Shown here: in pieces, positions 1 through 11,215 of the stretch | Layout of the letters: every line of letters begins with the position of its first letter | How positions within the stretch are numbered: position 1 is the stretch's first letter | From: Ostrinia nubilalis | Taxonomy: Eukaryota; Arthropoda; Insecta; Lepidoptera; Crambidae | Length of the DNA: 64,000 nucleotides | Direction of reading: 5' to 3' | NCBI RefSeq assembly: GCF_963855985.1 | Contig: NC_087097.1 | Location: forward strand, 901,001 to 965,000 | The notes under the pieces: model-generated | The model's input: the letters and a program-made list of their open reading frames with translations, nothing else | The model's database searches: none | Told to the model about the DNA's origin: nothing | Translations under genes and position numbers: made by a program

Positions 1-765
1 CGTGTTATTTTTTCGCACACTCTCCGAAGTGTCGCCTGTGGAAAACCGATAGGGATGTGGTCGACACGAAAAGAAGAAGATGACATTCGTGTGATGCAAA
101 GTCCAATATTCTAAATCAGCTGACCTGTTATGATAGTTGTCTATAATTATTCTCTTTATTAAGCAGTTTCCCTCGCTGTAATATTACTTCCCTTTGAGTG
201 ATTCTTGTGTCCAATTCTTCTGAGCTTATTTATTGCTTTTGTATTGTATAAGTGAGTTACGACAACTTCTGGAAATAATGTACTTCGGTAGTATATTAAG
301 GGTTGATTTATTGACGTTCGACGTTGGATTTGTATCAGACGAATATATTTTATTGCAGACTGATAGTCGTACATTGGAAGGCTTTTTATTTTTTCTTAGC
401 GAGCACAATATTTATTCAGAAATAGGTCGATATTGATTCACAAGTAACTGACTTTAAATTTGATCGATTCACTCTAAAACTTAAGTTTCAAAAGGGCTCA
501 AATCAAACTCTGCTTGCGCCGACGTAGATATTATTTGTCTTCAGACGTTGCTTTTACACAGAAATGGATAGCCAACCAAATTAATTGCAATTTCGCAAGC
601 AATATAACCAATTTCTCAATTTCATAAAGAATTTCAGAGACTGTAACTAATACTGTTAAGGAACCGTAGTGGTGATTTTCTGCGAAGTTGTACCGTATCA
701 GTTACAAATGCGCTGTTATTTTACAAGAATTCTGTAGAAATTGTAATCGTTACATACAGTAGATA
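1..765. other. AT-rich stretch, nothing recognised
   Basis: I see no convincing exon, RNA gene or transposon end here. The open frames between 159 and 436 overlap on both strands, are short, and show no domain. This could be intron or intergenic DNA. Confidence 0.5.
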
Positions 766-2019
766 TAGTTGTTGCAATTCACGAAGGCGAGTGAGCTTTA
801 CATACAGTGTGAGTCACGTTAAAGTGTACATATGAAAATAGATGAAACTAGACCTATTTTTATCGACAAAAAAGAGGTCAAAAATTTTTTGAGATTTTTT
901 TTTAATTTTTTATAGAATTTTTTTTCTTCCAATTACTTATTGTAAAGAAAACGTAATAACTTTTAAACTAAGCGGTATATCCTGATAAAATAAAAACAGT
1001 AATAATGCTAAATAACAGGCGATACTAAAAAAATACATAAAATACACAAAAAAGGCCAACAAATAATAAAAAATGATACTTTTTTAAAAAAATCTGCTTT
1101 TAAATTCGTGTTTTTTTGGTTATTTGATAAATTTCTCCAAAAAATGCCCCTATAACAGGTGGTTTTTATTACTTTGTATTATTCTCTATCGTATTATCTT
1201 TGTAAAACCAAAAATCGCATGTCTCTATCCCTATCACAACATTTGCTATGATCGTTTGAACAAAGGCCTGCCACAACATTATTCTCCGCTACAGTTAGAG
1301 ACAATTTTAATTTTAACTAAAATGCTTATTTTACTTCGAAATCTTTTGTTTTTATTTGAAATCTAACTTGTCTTTATCAAAATAACAAATCTAGAGCCAT
1401 TTTCAGTTTCGTTGTTAACGACGCGTTGAATGGCGCGCCCGGAGTGGCTTAGTTCAAACGATCATTGCAAACGTTGTGATAGGGATAGAGACATGCGATT
1501 TTTGGTTTTACGAAGGTAATACGATAGAAAATAATACAAAGTAATAAAAACCACCTGTTATAGGGGCATTTTTTGGAGAAATTTATCAAATAACCAAAAA
1601 AACACGAATCTAAAAGCAGATTTTTTTCAAAAAGTATCATTTTTTATTATTTGTTGGCCTTTTTTATGTATTTTATGTATTTTTTTAGTATTGCCAGTTA
1701 TTTAGCATTATTACTGTTTTTATTTTATCAGGGTATACCGCTTAGTTTAAAAGTTATTACGTTTTCTTTACAATAAGTAATTGGAAGGAAAAAAAATCTA
1801 TAAAAAAATAAAAAAAAATCTCAAAAAATTTTTGACCTCTTTTTTGTCGATAAAAATAGGTCTAGTTTCATCTATTTTCATATGTACACTTTAACGTGAC
1901 TCACACTGTATATGGTGGCTCACTACTGTTCGTTTTTTAATTTTGATAGACATTACACAACATTACACGATCGTTATGTACATGTAAAGCTCACTCGCCT
2001 TCGTGAGTTGCAAGAACTA
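766..2019. mobile_element. Small TIR MITE interrupted by a large foldback
   Basis: Outer inverted ends at 766-802 and about 1981-2019 share the motif TCACGAAGGCGAGTGAGC with few mismatches. Without the inner element (805-1908) the outer unit would be only about 150 bp, a typical MITE size. No clear target duplication of the outer unit was found. It has no coding capacity and is an old non-autonomous DNA element of unknown superfamily. Confidence 0.6.
805..1908. mobile_element. 1.1-kb foldback element with TA target site
   Basis: Left arm (about 805-1262) and right arm (about 1453-1908) are reverse complements with few differences. They begin CAGTGTGAGTCACG and end with its complement. Both sides are flanked by TA (803-804 and 1909-1910), as expected for Tc1/mariner-type insertion. 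A loop of about 190 bp separates the arms. The 63-80 aa frames inside are mirror images of each other and carry no domain. A transcript across it would form a roughly 460-bp duplex. Confidence 0.75.
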
Positions 2020-2284
2020 GACCAAATTGAATAAAGACTCATATTACTCTATTTTAAATATTATGATTGTTATTTTGTCAATTACAACTTTCGTGAATCT
2101 CTCGGTACAAACTTACTCTTCCTCTCGTTTACTTACAATCGACTAAATGAACTTAGAAGTTGTAATATTTATTGAGCAATATTTTTGTTTATCAGCCTAT
2201 CGTGTGTTTAACAAAAGTTTTTGCCTGTGATTGTGTAATTTCTGTAACAAGTGTCTACTTTTGTGTAGCTCCACGATCATTATA

Positions 2285-2470
2285 CAAACTAAATCACTAC
2301 ATAGTATAAAACAAAGTCGCTTCACTGTCTGTCTGTCTCTATGTATGCTTAAATCTTTAAAACTACGCAACGGATTTTGATGCGGTTTTTTTTAATAGAT
2401 AGACTGATTCAAGAGGAAGGTTTTTAAGTAAAATACATTGTATCTGTGCGAAACAGGGGCGGGTTGCTAG
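2285..2470 (+). mobile_element. Helitron-like non-autonomous element
   Basis: It opens with a CACTACATAGTATAAAAC motif, contains the ACGCAACGGATTTTGATGC block, and ends in CTAG followed by T (2467-2471). These are features of lepidopteran Helitron-like elements. It has no coding capacity. The 5' limit is approximate. Confidence 0.55.
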
Positions 2471-2685
2471 TATACAGATAAAGGGTTACGTGATTTACGT
2501 GGAATCACTGGAATTTTAATTTGAAAGGCAAAATATCTTTTGCTAAGCAAAAAATGTTGCCATTGACTCCGAATTCGCAATTGTAGGGTATCAATTACAA
2601 CGGATTCATGATTTACGGGAATCTAAACGCCAACGTTGTTTCGGGGAATCGTTAAATTAAAAACAAGTTTAATTTGTTCCAGCTT

Positions 2686-2872
2686 AGGGGAGACCGAGGT
2701 AAGTTATAACAGAGGAGAGTTGTGACATTGTTAATTTTTGAACCACTAGCGAGTCGTAACAGTGCGCGTATTCAAGTCTCGAGCTAACAAATGCGCGCTG
2801 ATACTCGGTATCCAAAAATCGACAATGTCACAATCTCCTCTGTTACAATTCACCTCGGTCTCCCCTACAGTT
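2686..2872. mobile_element. Hairpin MITE, TAGGGGAGACCGAGGT family, copy 1
   Basis: Terminal inverted repeats TAGGGGAGACCGAGGT and its complement enclose subterminal CAGAGGAGA blocks on both sides. Related copies lie at 29404-29593 and 56852-57241, sharing the CTCGAGCTAACA-like core. Non-coding. Confidence 0.65.
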
Positions 2873-3033
2873 GTAATCGCCAACTCATTAAAGTATTTTT
2901 ACAGAAATTCGGGAGAAAACAATAAGTGAGAGAATAACAAGTGCTTCAACAGAAACCCCTCCATTTCTACCTTGTCACAGTTTGTATGCGATTGTTATTA
3001 CGCGATGTAGGGATGGGAAAATGTTCCTTGTTT

Positions 3034-4325
3034 TTAGGGTTCCGTACCTCAAAAGGAAAAAACGGAACCCTTATAGGATCACTTTGTTGTCCGTCTGTCC
3101 GTCCGTCTGTCAAGACCCTTTATCTCAAGAACGCGTGAACGTATCAAGCTGAAATTCACATGAAATACTCAGGTCTATTGTCCCTTTAAGCTGTGAAAAT
3201 ATCAAACTTCTAAGCCAAGCCAATCAAAAGATACAGCCGATTATGTCGATATTTTCAACAAATTTTCGACACTCGCAAAGGAATCAAAACCTACAGGATA
3301 CTTCCCGTAAACTCAGAATCTTGAAATTTGGCATAAAGCATTGTCATATAATGCAAATATAGGAAAAATTGCGAAAATTACATTTTTTTAGTTATATAAT
3401 ATAATAAAAATATTTTAATAAAATGAAACTTACTACCTTATTTCTCACGAACGAATAAAGGTATCAAATTGAAATTTATACCAAATACCTAGATCTATTG
3501 TCCCTTTAAGAAGTAAAAAAATCAAACTTCTAAGTTAACGCGATCAAAAGATACAGCAGTTTATACCGACACCTTAGACGAATTTCCGTCACACGCTAGG
3601 GAATCAAAACCTACAAGGTACTTCCTGTGAACTCAGAATCTTGAAATTCGGCACGAAGCAACGTTATATAGTACAGACTAGCTTTCCGCCCGCGGCTTCG
3701 CCCGCGTGGAATTTTGTCTGTCACAGAAAAACTTTATCGCGCGCGTCCCTGTTTCAAAAACCGGGATAAAAACTATCCTATGTTCTTTCCCGGGACTCAA
3801 ACTATCTCTATGCCAAATTTCATCAAAATCGGTTGCGAGGTTTAAGCGGGAAAGCGTAACAGACAGACAGAGTTACTTTCGCATTTATAATATTAGTTGG
3901 GATAAAGGAAAAATTGCGAAAATGATAAATTTGAAGTTATATAAAATTTAAAATATTATTTTTGCTTACATGACGTAAAATATTTTTTTTATAATTATAA
4001 ACTTACTACCTACCCTTTTTCACATGAACGCGTAGAGATATTAAAGTTGAAATTCATATCAAACACTTCTTAAATCTAATTGCCTCTAAACTGTGAGAAA
4101 TTCTAAATCAACGCAAAAATTCAAAACGCTGAGGTAGCTATAATGCAAATATAGGAAAAATAAATAAATAACAAATGATCATACCGCATATTTTGAAATT
4201 CGCCACTACTCGCAACGGAATCAAGTAAGTAATTTGATTTAATACGTCATAAATTGTAAACCGCTACGTTTGTACGGCGGAACCCTCGGTGTGCGAGCCC
4301 GACTCGCACTTGGCCGGTTTTTTTA
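3034..4325 (+). repeat. GGTTCCG...GGCCGG interspersed repeat with three internal units
   Basis: It starts with GGGTTCCGTACC and ends ACTTGGCCGGTTTTTT, a pairing of ends common in lepidopteran genomes. Three diverged internal units begin near 3105, 3440 and 4015. Each contains a TCAAGCTGAAATTCA-like block, and the first two also have TATTGTCCCTTTAAG and AACTCAGAATCTTGAAAT. A Helitron-like element (3677-3903) sits in the second unit. I see no protein. A minus-strand relative lies at 62920-63370. The transposon class is unknown to me. Confidence 0.6.
3677..3903 (-). mobile_element. Helitron-like element, copy A
   Basis: On the minus strand it runs from TCCCAACTAATATTATAAAT to a GC-rich stem (CGCGG/CCGCG) shortly before CTAG, with A on the 5' side and T on the 3' side and no target duplication. 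These are Helitron rules. Comparison with the neighbouring internal unit near 3355 shows a clean empty site. It is identical by eye to copy B (34182-34412) apart from two AGAC units. The 81-aa open frame across it is also seen in copy B, so it belongs to the repeat and is not a gene. Confidence 0.65.
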
Positions 4326-4870
4326 TCAACAATACTGAGATAAAAAAGTAGAAGGTATATTTTTTTCAGGGAGATAACGCTTCGCGCAATCTTATGAGCT
4401 TTGTGCTGAATAGTTTTTTCTCAGAACTAGGTTTCTCTCACGAAACTTTATTGTCTAATCTCTATAAGTTTCCGAGTTAAGTTTATTGCTGATCCCGTTT
4501 AGCAGAAATCTCATGCTAGTTTATAGTAGCAGCGTAATATGTACGTAAGTAAGCTAACGGAGTGTTGTTGATGAAAATTACCTGGAAGTGCTTACTGAGT
4601 GAATATGGCTTATTGCTTTCCATGAACGGCATATACCATTAGCTACACGCTACATCTACTGTTTTGTTGGCTAAATGGCATCAGGGAAAATATTTCACGT
4701 GATAGGAATATCATCTACCCCTGACATATTAATAATTTCAGAGGAAAACTGGAAATTTTAAATTCATCATCACATAAAAAACCCATTTCACCCCATTTGC
4801 GGGATGTTTTTCGGGGGAAGATGGGTATGTGACGATTTTAGAAAACTTAATTACAAGTTTATGTATACGT
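4326..4870. other. Unannotated AT-rich DNA
   Basis: Nothing recognised. It contains no open frame with a domain and no clear inverted ends. Confidence 0.4.
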
Positions 4871-4872
4871 TA

Positions 4873-5070
4873 CACTGAAAAAAAATGTTTGGTTACTGCT
4901 TACACAACAAAAGTGACCACCGAACTAAGTGTTCACTATAACCAAACTAAATCTAGCTCACTACAGAATTATTTATTTTGTTTAATTTACACAACATTTT
5001 GTTCCTCATAACCAAAGTGTTCGGTGGTCACTTTTGTTGTGTAAGCAGTAACTAACCATTTTTTTCAGTG
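4873..5070. mobile_element. TA-flanked MITE (CACTGAAAAAAAATG ends)
   Basis: Inverted arms of about 55 bp run from CACTGAAAAAAAATGTTTGG to its near-complement and share a TACTGCTTACACAACAAAAG core. TA lies at both sides (4871-4872 and 5071-5072). This is a Tc1/mariner-type non-autonomous element. The 60-aa open frame inside is a by-product. Confidence 0.75.
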
Positions 5071-5084
5071 TATAATGTACACAC

Positions 5085-5205
5085 GGCCACACTGTTAACT
5101 ATCCATTTCCGTTTTTGCTCTCGCTTTTATCAAATGGTGATTCTTTGCGATAGAACGAGACGACATGACAGGCAATGGATAGTTAACAATGTTGCCGATG
5201 GTAAA
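5085..5205 (+). mobile_element. Short MITE with TGTTAACTATCCATT ends, copy 1
   Basis: Ends GGCCACACTGTTAACTATCC and its near-complement face each other around a core holding GCGATAGAACGAGACGACAT. An inverted copy lies at 54403-54531. Non-coding. Confidence 0.6.
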
Positions 5206-6324
5206 TAGGTTTACAAGCGTTATTAATAATTAATAATATAATCTGTCACATCACTACAGCCCATAATTGGCCCGTCTTTGTCATTCTTAAATTCGTCTCC
5301 GCAGGCAGTTCAAAGCGGAATACACGTCAAGAAGATAAATAGAGTTGAGGAATTTGTTTCACGTCCCACTCTGTGGAACGGAACGTTCTCGGCGATTCGG
5401 CTTGTCACTGGCTTTTTATGGAAAACATAATGCGTTTATTATTGGACGGCGTCGTAGATGTTTTGCTTTTAGATTCGTCATTGCTCATAAGATAGGCCCT
5501 CTTAATTTAATTTATTGTCCGTGGTGCATAATCTTTTCTTAAAGGTTTTAAAACTTTGTTTGTCACCTGTCATCCGCTTTGCAATGGAGGGAAGTCGAAC
5601 CTTAATTTCGAACTCCTCCTACATTCTTCTGATTAATTTCGTTGCGGGTCCAATGACAGTTTAACTTTCCCCCGGGACAAACTTGACCTTCATTGGTTGG
5701 GTTTTTGTGGCGGTCAAGCTGTAGATCCTGGCTACACAGGAGTTGCAGTGGTGGGAACGAGAGGTGGGAATAGTCCCGTTTTAGATTCGTCATTACTGAA
5801 GTTTTTATAAAAATACCAGTTGTAAATGCATATAAACGATGGAATTATTGTCTATTCTAATGTCGTTTAAGGCATTAATGTATCCACAACATACTCGTAT
5901 CTATCTGAGCATACCTAATACTCGTATACTTATGCTGAGAATATACCTATAACATTAAAATCTGCTCAGTAGTTTTCGACTCCGTAATTAGGTAAACAGA
6001 AACATAGCGAGATTTACAGCTTCTGTGTAATGCATTCTCCTATTAGTAACCAATCTTGAATTTGTAACCGGTTTCATCAACCCAACTGCAGTTTAGGTCG
6101 CCCAAACAAAGTTGAGCGTCGCAAATCGAGTCAGTCATTTCTACTAGTACCTTAATATGTAAGTCTAGATATTAGCACGTCACTACCTTGTTTAATATAC
6201 CACGCAATCTTGTATACCTACCCATTCTTATGATACACCATACAAGAATGCATGGTAAATTCAGTGAACTGCTCCTGAATCGAATGTACCTACTACTACT
6301 ATTTCTATTTATTTATATTAACCG
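5206..6324. other. Mostly unannotated DNA
   Basis: No gene seen. Positions 5680-5760 (CTTGACCTTCATTGGTTGGG onward) resemble 48444-48525, so this part is an interspersed repeat. The 65-aa and 63-aa frames near 5345 and 5602 have no recognisable domain. Confidence 0.4.
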
Positions 6325-6500
6325 GCAGACAGTGGTGACTGAGTTTGTTGCGGCGCTTCTTCTCAGCACTTGCCAAATGTTGGTCTCGAAGCGCTGGTAG
6401 GGTAAAAAGATTATGAGACATGTAGAGGCTCCTTAAGAGCATATTTTATGACGATTTGTAAGAACTATTTATTAGTCTAAACAAATAAAGAAATTTTGAC
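6325..6500 (+). repeat. LINE 3'-end fragment
   Basis: The block GAGTTTGTTGCGGCGCTTCT followed by a GGTAGGGTA motif and a tail of ACTTTGACTTT units matches the 3' region of the LINE at 11783-12144. It is truncated at its 5' side and has no ORF left. Confidence 0.55.
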
Positions 6501-6598
6501 TTTTGACTTTGACTTTGAAAATACGCGAAACGGCTACAAAAAAGGTGTTCTGCCTTTTTAAGCAGGGCGCGGTGGCGTGCGCTGAAAGATTTAAGCAT

Positions 6599-6769
6599 CG
6601 GCCAAACCAACGCGTGCAGCTCGCGTTGGCGATGGCGATCAGATGTCGTGTATGAATTTGTAGCGACGAGTTCACATCAACGCGTCCTGTCATTGGTCGC
6701 GGCGATCTATGCACGCGCAGTGATTACCATCGCCATCGCTGACGCGAGCTGCACGCGTTGATTTGGCCG
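6599..6769. mobile_element. MITE with CGGCCAAACCAACGCG ends
   Basis: Inverted arms of about 41 bp, CGGCCAAACCAACGCGTGCA against its near-complement at 6730-6769. It is GC-rich relative to its surroundings. The 80-aa minus-strand frame crossing it has no domain. Confidence 0.6.
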
Positions 6770-6906
6770 AACCTTTAGCGCTGCCGACCGTAAGCCGACG
6801 TGGCCTAATTAATTTTAAGTATTTATTTGGTTTACCAAGCCACAGTGTTTACAAAGAAACAAAAGACTACGTTAACGACTCGAACGTAGTCCCAATTTGA
6901 AAACTA

Positions 6907-7022
6907 AGTCTGGGTTGCAACAATTTAACTGTAACTATAACGCTAACCGTTGTTTTTTGTATGAAGTTTGGCAGTTGTTTGACTTTGTTTAAATTAAAAT
7001 AAGATGGTGCAACCCAGCCTAA
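6907..7022 (-). mobile_element. MITE, GGCTGGGTTGCACC family, copy 1
   Basis: It ends with GGTGCAACCCAGCCTAA, and the left end is a degenerate TCTGGGTTGCAAC. It is the same family as 9769-9892, 37813-37933, 50818-50926 and 52361-52548. About 115 bp, non-coding. Confidence 0.6.
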
Positions 7023-7636
7023 AGCTATTTTGAATGCGTAATAGATTACGCATTTTTTTGGTTTCTTATCTGGGTGGTCTGAAAGTAAGTGAAAGTTTAA
7101 AATTATTTATATTTACAAAGTTACTTTAAAATTCGAGTCTCAGAAAGGCATTAAAATTGGACGAAGACAGCCTACCAGAGTGGTGTAATGAATTGATTTA
7201 GGTTAGCGAATTTTTTTAGTAATGCTTGTTTCAGAACTTAATTTTAAATGGTTCTCGAAATAAAAGCTTGTGTTATATTAAATACGATTAGACCGCTAGC
7301 TCGCATACCCTCGAAAATTGTGTTACAAAAACGCTGCTAACATAAACTTCTTATTTTAAGCCTATTCATTTCCAGAATTCAACCATAAAATAGCAAGGCC
7401 AGCATTTATCTGCGGTAAAGGGCGTCTGACAAAGTGAGCGGCCGACAGAGGGCGCCCGTATGCCGTAACCCGACCCCGCGACCCTTCCGCTGTCATAAGT
7501 TATCACTTATCACCGCCCTATACTCACTGACAGGATTGCGAAAGGACACTACATTCTTTATGACGAGGTACTTTGAATAAACTACGAACCTCTGACGTGG
7601 GCAGATGTGGAAGATTCGATCACAGATTTTCTAGAA
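7023..7636. other. Unannotated DNA
   Basis: Nothing recognised. There is a GC-richer patch at 7430-7500 without an open frame of note. Confidence 0.4.
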
Positions 7637-8083
7637 CTAGCTCTGCCAGCGACTTCGTACGCGTGAAATTATTTAGAGTAATACTTCCCGTTTTTAAAAT
7701 AAAATCTTAACTTCTCCGCCACTATTGGTGTAGGGTAATTTTATACATATAGCCTTCCTCGATAAATGGACTATCTAACACTAAAAGATTTTTCAAATCG
7801 GACCAGTAGTTCCTGAGATTAGCGCGTTCAATTATTTTTTTTGAAGGGACGCGCGCTGGTAGCTTTAAGAGCTTTTCCAGCTTCACCGGGCAGAGTGGCG
7901 AGTACAGAAGGTACTCTAGCCGTTTGGCGATCGTCGGTGCGCGTGCCGACGAGGCCGAGTGTGGGCTTCGCGAGCCCAGGCTCGTCCGCGTCGGTCGCAG
8001 ACCGACGTTCGCGATCGGGCCGTATCGAGCGCATAAGGCGCCCGATCAGTGGCGAACCCGCAAACTCTTCAGCTTTATATGCA
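7637..8083 (-). mobile_element. Helitron-like element split by a GC-rich insert
   Basis: It starts CTAGCTCTGCCAGCGACTTC (the minus-strand 3' end) and includes CCTGAGATTAGCGCGTTCA to 7830. It resumes at about 8059 with CAAACTCTTCAGCTTTATA, the usual continuation in these elements. The insert at about 7831-8058 is annotated separately. Confidence 0.55.
7831..8058 (-). mobile_element. GC-rich A-tailed insert of unknown origin
   Basis: This block of about 228 bp is far more GC-rich than its flanks and interrupts a Helitron-like element. Read on the minus strand it ends with an A-rich tail (the plus strand shows AATTATTTTTTTTGAAG at 7829-7845), which suggests insertion of an RNA copy. The minus-strand frame (about 68 residues, ending near the tail) and a plus-strand frame of 92 residues are both open, as often happens in GC-rich DNA. 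I recognise no domain in either. It could be a 3' fragment of a LINE or a processed copy of a transcript. Confidence 0.35.
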
Positions 8084-8497
8084 GTTAATCAGAGAATGCA
8101 ATGTTTTAATCATAACTAACTAAATTGACAGGTTTTTTTCTCAAAATCCGTTTATTTAGTACCTACGTTCACGTAATAGAACGTCCATGAAAGCACGGTC
8201 TTTATAGAATTCGTACCTATGTCTTATCCAGGTTTCTTATTGAATATAGGCCCCAGAGTCGAGCCAGTCCAGACCACTTATTTTCAAAGGTTATTAATTT
8301 TAAACCTAATTCACTCAAATATAAAGGCCAAATGAAATAATTTCTGGTAACAGGTTGTAATATAAAAACTCATTATAAGTTTCCATCGCAATCTGTAGGC
8401 CTCGGAGTCTCCAATCAGATGCCAAGGGACAGTTCACGAAGAATTTGTGAAGAGAAGTGCCGTGAGATTAATTGCACGACGGTTCCGTATTAGTATA

Positions 8498-9019
8498 CAG
8501 GGTGGAAACGATAAGTGATCTCACTCGATTATTTCTAAACTATACAAGATATCAATAAACTAGTTATTGATCCTGAAAGTGCTTCATGAGCTCTATCCAA
8601 TGGTATCAATAATAGGTTACAGAATAAACTGGATCTAACCAAAAATTCAATGTTTCCTTCTTCCACACATTTAGTACTACCACAGTCATGACACTCATCT
8701 CTTGACAATATTATAGCAAGTAAAGCCTAAAACCAATGTTTTTCATTAATAATTTAAAATAAGAATACAATTTACGAGTTTATTTTAAGTATTTATTATT
8801 AAATTAAAAAAATTACACTTTTAATATTGTGTGTCTGGCATACATTTAGTATGGAAGCTGGAAACATTGAATTTTCAGATAGATCCAGTTTATTTTGTAA
8901 CTTATTATTGGTACCGTTTGAAAGAGCTCATTAAGCACTTTCAGGATCAGTAACCAGTTTTTTAATATCTTGTATAGGTAAGAAATAATCGAGTGAGATC
9001 ACTTAACGTTTCCACCCTG
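8498..9019. mobile_element. Foldback MITE with CAGGGTGGAAACG ends
   Basis: Inverted arms 8498-8656 and 8860-9019 are long and fairly well matched (for example TGAGATCACTT/AAGTGATCTCACTCG). The left flank is TA; the right flank is not, so the target duplication has decayed. The CAGGGTG end links it to other TA-type elements at 27992, 49456 and 57712. Confidence 0.65.
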
Positions 9020-9768
9020 AAAATTTTCTATAGAGTCTTCAATGGAAAATAAAATTACCCGACTGGTGAGGGAGAATTATGTTGTGGGCGTTATTTAATT
9101 TGGTAGAAAAATGTTAAAGTGAGTACGCGTTTGCGTCAACGTTTGATATTTTTTTATTTTGGATAGGAAACAGTCATACTTAAACAAAAATACAAGGACT
9201 AAAATTATAAACACTTACCTTTGACATCTTCTTTTCACAGCAGAAGTTTGTGCCTTTTTCCTTTTCATTTGACATCTAAAAAAAAAAGATGAGTCAAGAT
9301 TGTGGTAAAAATCAAATGTTTGATTGTGAATTTTTAAGGTTACGATACGCAATCCCAATCTGATGATTGCGATGTAAAACATTTCTCTCTCCAATATAAA
9401 ATTTAATTGATAACTCGTGCAAAATTATTTGCCATTTTACATTTTCAACTGCTAGTAATTTAATACTCGTATGTGTCGCAAAATCTTATTAAAGAGCGCA
9501 CAAAATGCAACACCAATATTTTTAAAAAATATTTTACCCAGTTCACTCATTCATTCATGAAATTGAATTTGCTTTTTGCTTACTTAAATGAAATTGCTTG
9601 AAAAGCTCCTACAGAAACTGGCTAGGGACTAAGACGCGTGCAATAATAATAAATTCAATTTGTTTCAAGTGTTCACACGCTCTCAATTTAGGTCTTTTGA
9701 AATTCATTTGCTAAGACATTTTTTGGTGTGGAGATGTTATGTTTTCTTGTCTTAAGCTTTGGTTCAAT
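9020..9768. other. Unannotated AT-rich DNA
   Basis: Nothing recognised in either strand. Confidence 0.4.
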
Positions 9769-9892
9769 TTAGGCTGGGTTGCACCATCTTACTTTAACTT
9801 TGACAAACGTCAAAAATCTGTCAAACTCCATACAAAAACACCGGTTATCGTCATAGTTACGGTCAAAGTTAGGTGGTGCAACTCAGCCTAAA
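9769..9892 (+). mobile_element. MITE, GGCTGGGTTGCACC family, copy 2
   Basis: Ends TTAGGCTGGGTTGCACCAT and its complement. Inside are ACTTTGAC/GTCAAAGT inverted blocks. It is the best preserved member with both ends, nearly identical to 37813-37933. Confidence 0.7.
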
Positions 9893-11061
9893 TCTTCGAG
9901 CTATTAAATCAAGATAAATAGTTACCATGATATTGTTTTTAGATACTAACTCCACTAAGAAATCCTTTAAGAATAAGAAAATCTTTGACGGACTAAACAA
10001 AACGAAACGACACCAAAACACGAAACTTTAAAGTTTTGTTAGAGTCGAACGCTTTCGTCGCTGGACTAATGGTGTACCAGTGTAGGTACCTACTCTTAAC
10101 CGCTTGAGTCCCAGACGGCATTCTAAATGTCATAACAATTGATTATCTATTGTGTCTAGATTCGCGGGCCTTGAAGGATTAATAAAGCATGTAATTGTAA
10201 TGCAAAGCAACATTAGCTTATTAGCTAGAGGGGTAACATAACTACTATTAGCAACTTAAATAATAAAAATTACTAATTTAATTTTAATATTTTTTTTAAA
10301 TAAAGTAGGTATGAACCTAATAGAGTTTCTATTATCAAGCCAGGTTTTACTTCGTGCAGGCACAAACTTCCAAGAAGGTACAAAACTTACAATACAAAGA
10401 GGTAATAAATACTAAGCATTGTGCAACACTGTACCGCTGGGAACATTTTCTAATTAACTCCCGAGTTTGCGAGCTACTTTCAGGACCTGAGACACATAAA
10501 AATAGTTTCCAAGTTGGCTGCAACTCGCGCTGCAGTTTGAAAGTGTTTTAATGTTTATGTTTTTTGGAACACGCTAGCTTTTAATAATATTGGTATTGTT
10601 ATGGCTTCCAGTTTTATTTTATGGCCACACTAAGTAGTTAGAAGTTGAACTAACTGAAAGTTTGTGGCCCCAATTCCCAGGTGGGACAAAGTGGTCTTAA
10701 AATTACTAAGCGTAATGTTTCCAGTTGGATTAGGATGTTTTTTTCTCCGTGGAAATACCACTAGATTATTGACTCTGACTTTGAGCCCTAATCGTATTCC
10801 CCGTGGTCTTCTCAGATGTAGGGGTTAGAACATGAGGCATTTCATCAGGCGCGTCATGAGTCTGAAGCACCTCCTTTCAGTCACATGCAGGGGACGTATT
10901 TGTTACTCAGGCCCCATCTACACATCACTATATAATAGCGGTCAACCTCTTAGTGGCATCAGAAAATACGCTTAGGGGTTGGCTGCTGCTGATTGAGGTA
11001 TATACGGACTAATAATTCCTGTGGCCAGGTAATAAGGTTTCAGTAAGTGCCTTGTGGTCGT
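9893..11061. other. Unannotated DNA
   Basis: No gene or clear transposon end seen. The 65-aa frame at 10354-10551 has no recognisable domain. Confidence 0.4.
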
Positions 11062-11215
11062 CATCATCATCATCACTCCATCATCATCATTTCAGCCAAA
11101 GGACGTGCACTGCTAAACATAGGCCTCCCCCAATAACTTTCATAATGACCGGTTGGTAGCGGCCTGCATCTAAAGCCTTCTTGCTATACCTTTATGAGGT
11201 CGACGGTTCACTTTG
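11062..11215 (-). mobile_element. RTE retrotransposon 3' fragment (CAT-tail subfamily)
   Basis: On the plus strand a CATCATCAT tract is followed by TTTCAGCCAAAGGACGTGCA and the CATAGGCCTCCCCCAA motif, which is the reverse complement of the end of an RTE reverse-transcriptase ORF. Only about the last 45 codons remain, degraded. Confidence 0.65.

Noticed and set aside
159..436. Three overlapping open frames of 60-71 residues on both strands
   Set aside because: They overlap one another in different frames, have no domain and no support from splice or start context.
3706..3951. 81-residue frame, near-identical to one at 34207-34482
   Set aside because: The shared part is the Helitron-like repeat, and flanking residues differ as soon as the repeat ends, so it is not a conserved gene.
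7841..8119. 92-residue plus-strand frame as a host gene
   Set aside because: It starts in an A/T tail, runs out of the GC-rich insert into Helitron sequence, and competes with an open minus-strand frame.
11041..11100. CATCAT tracts as CRISPR-like or functional repeats
   Set aside because: They are short tails of RTE retrotransposons; there are no regularly spaced repeats with unique spacers, and this is animal DNA.
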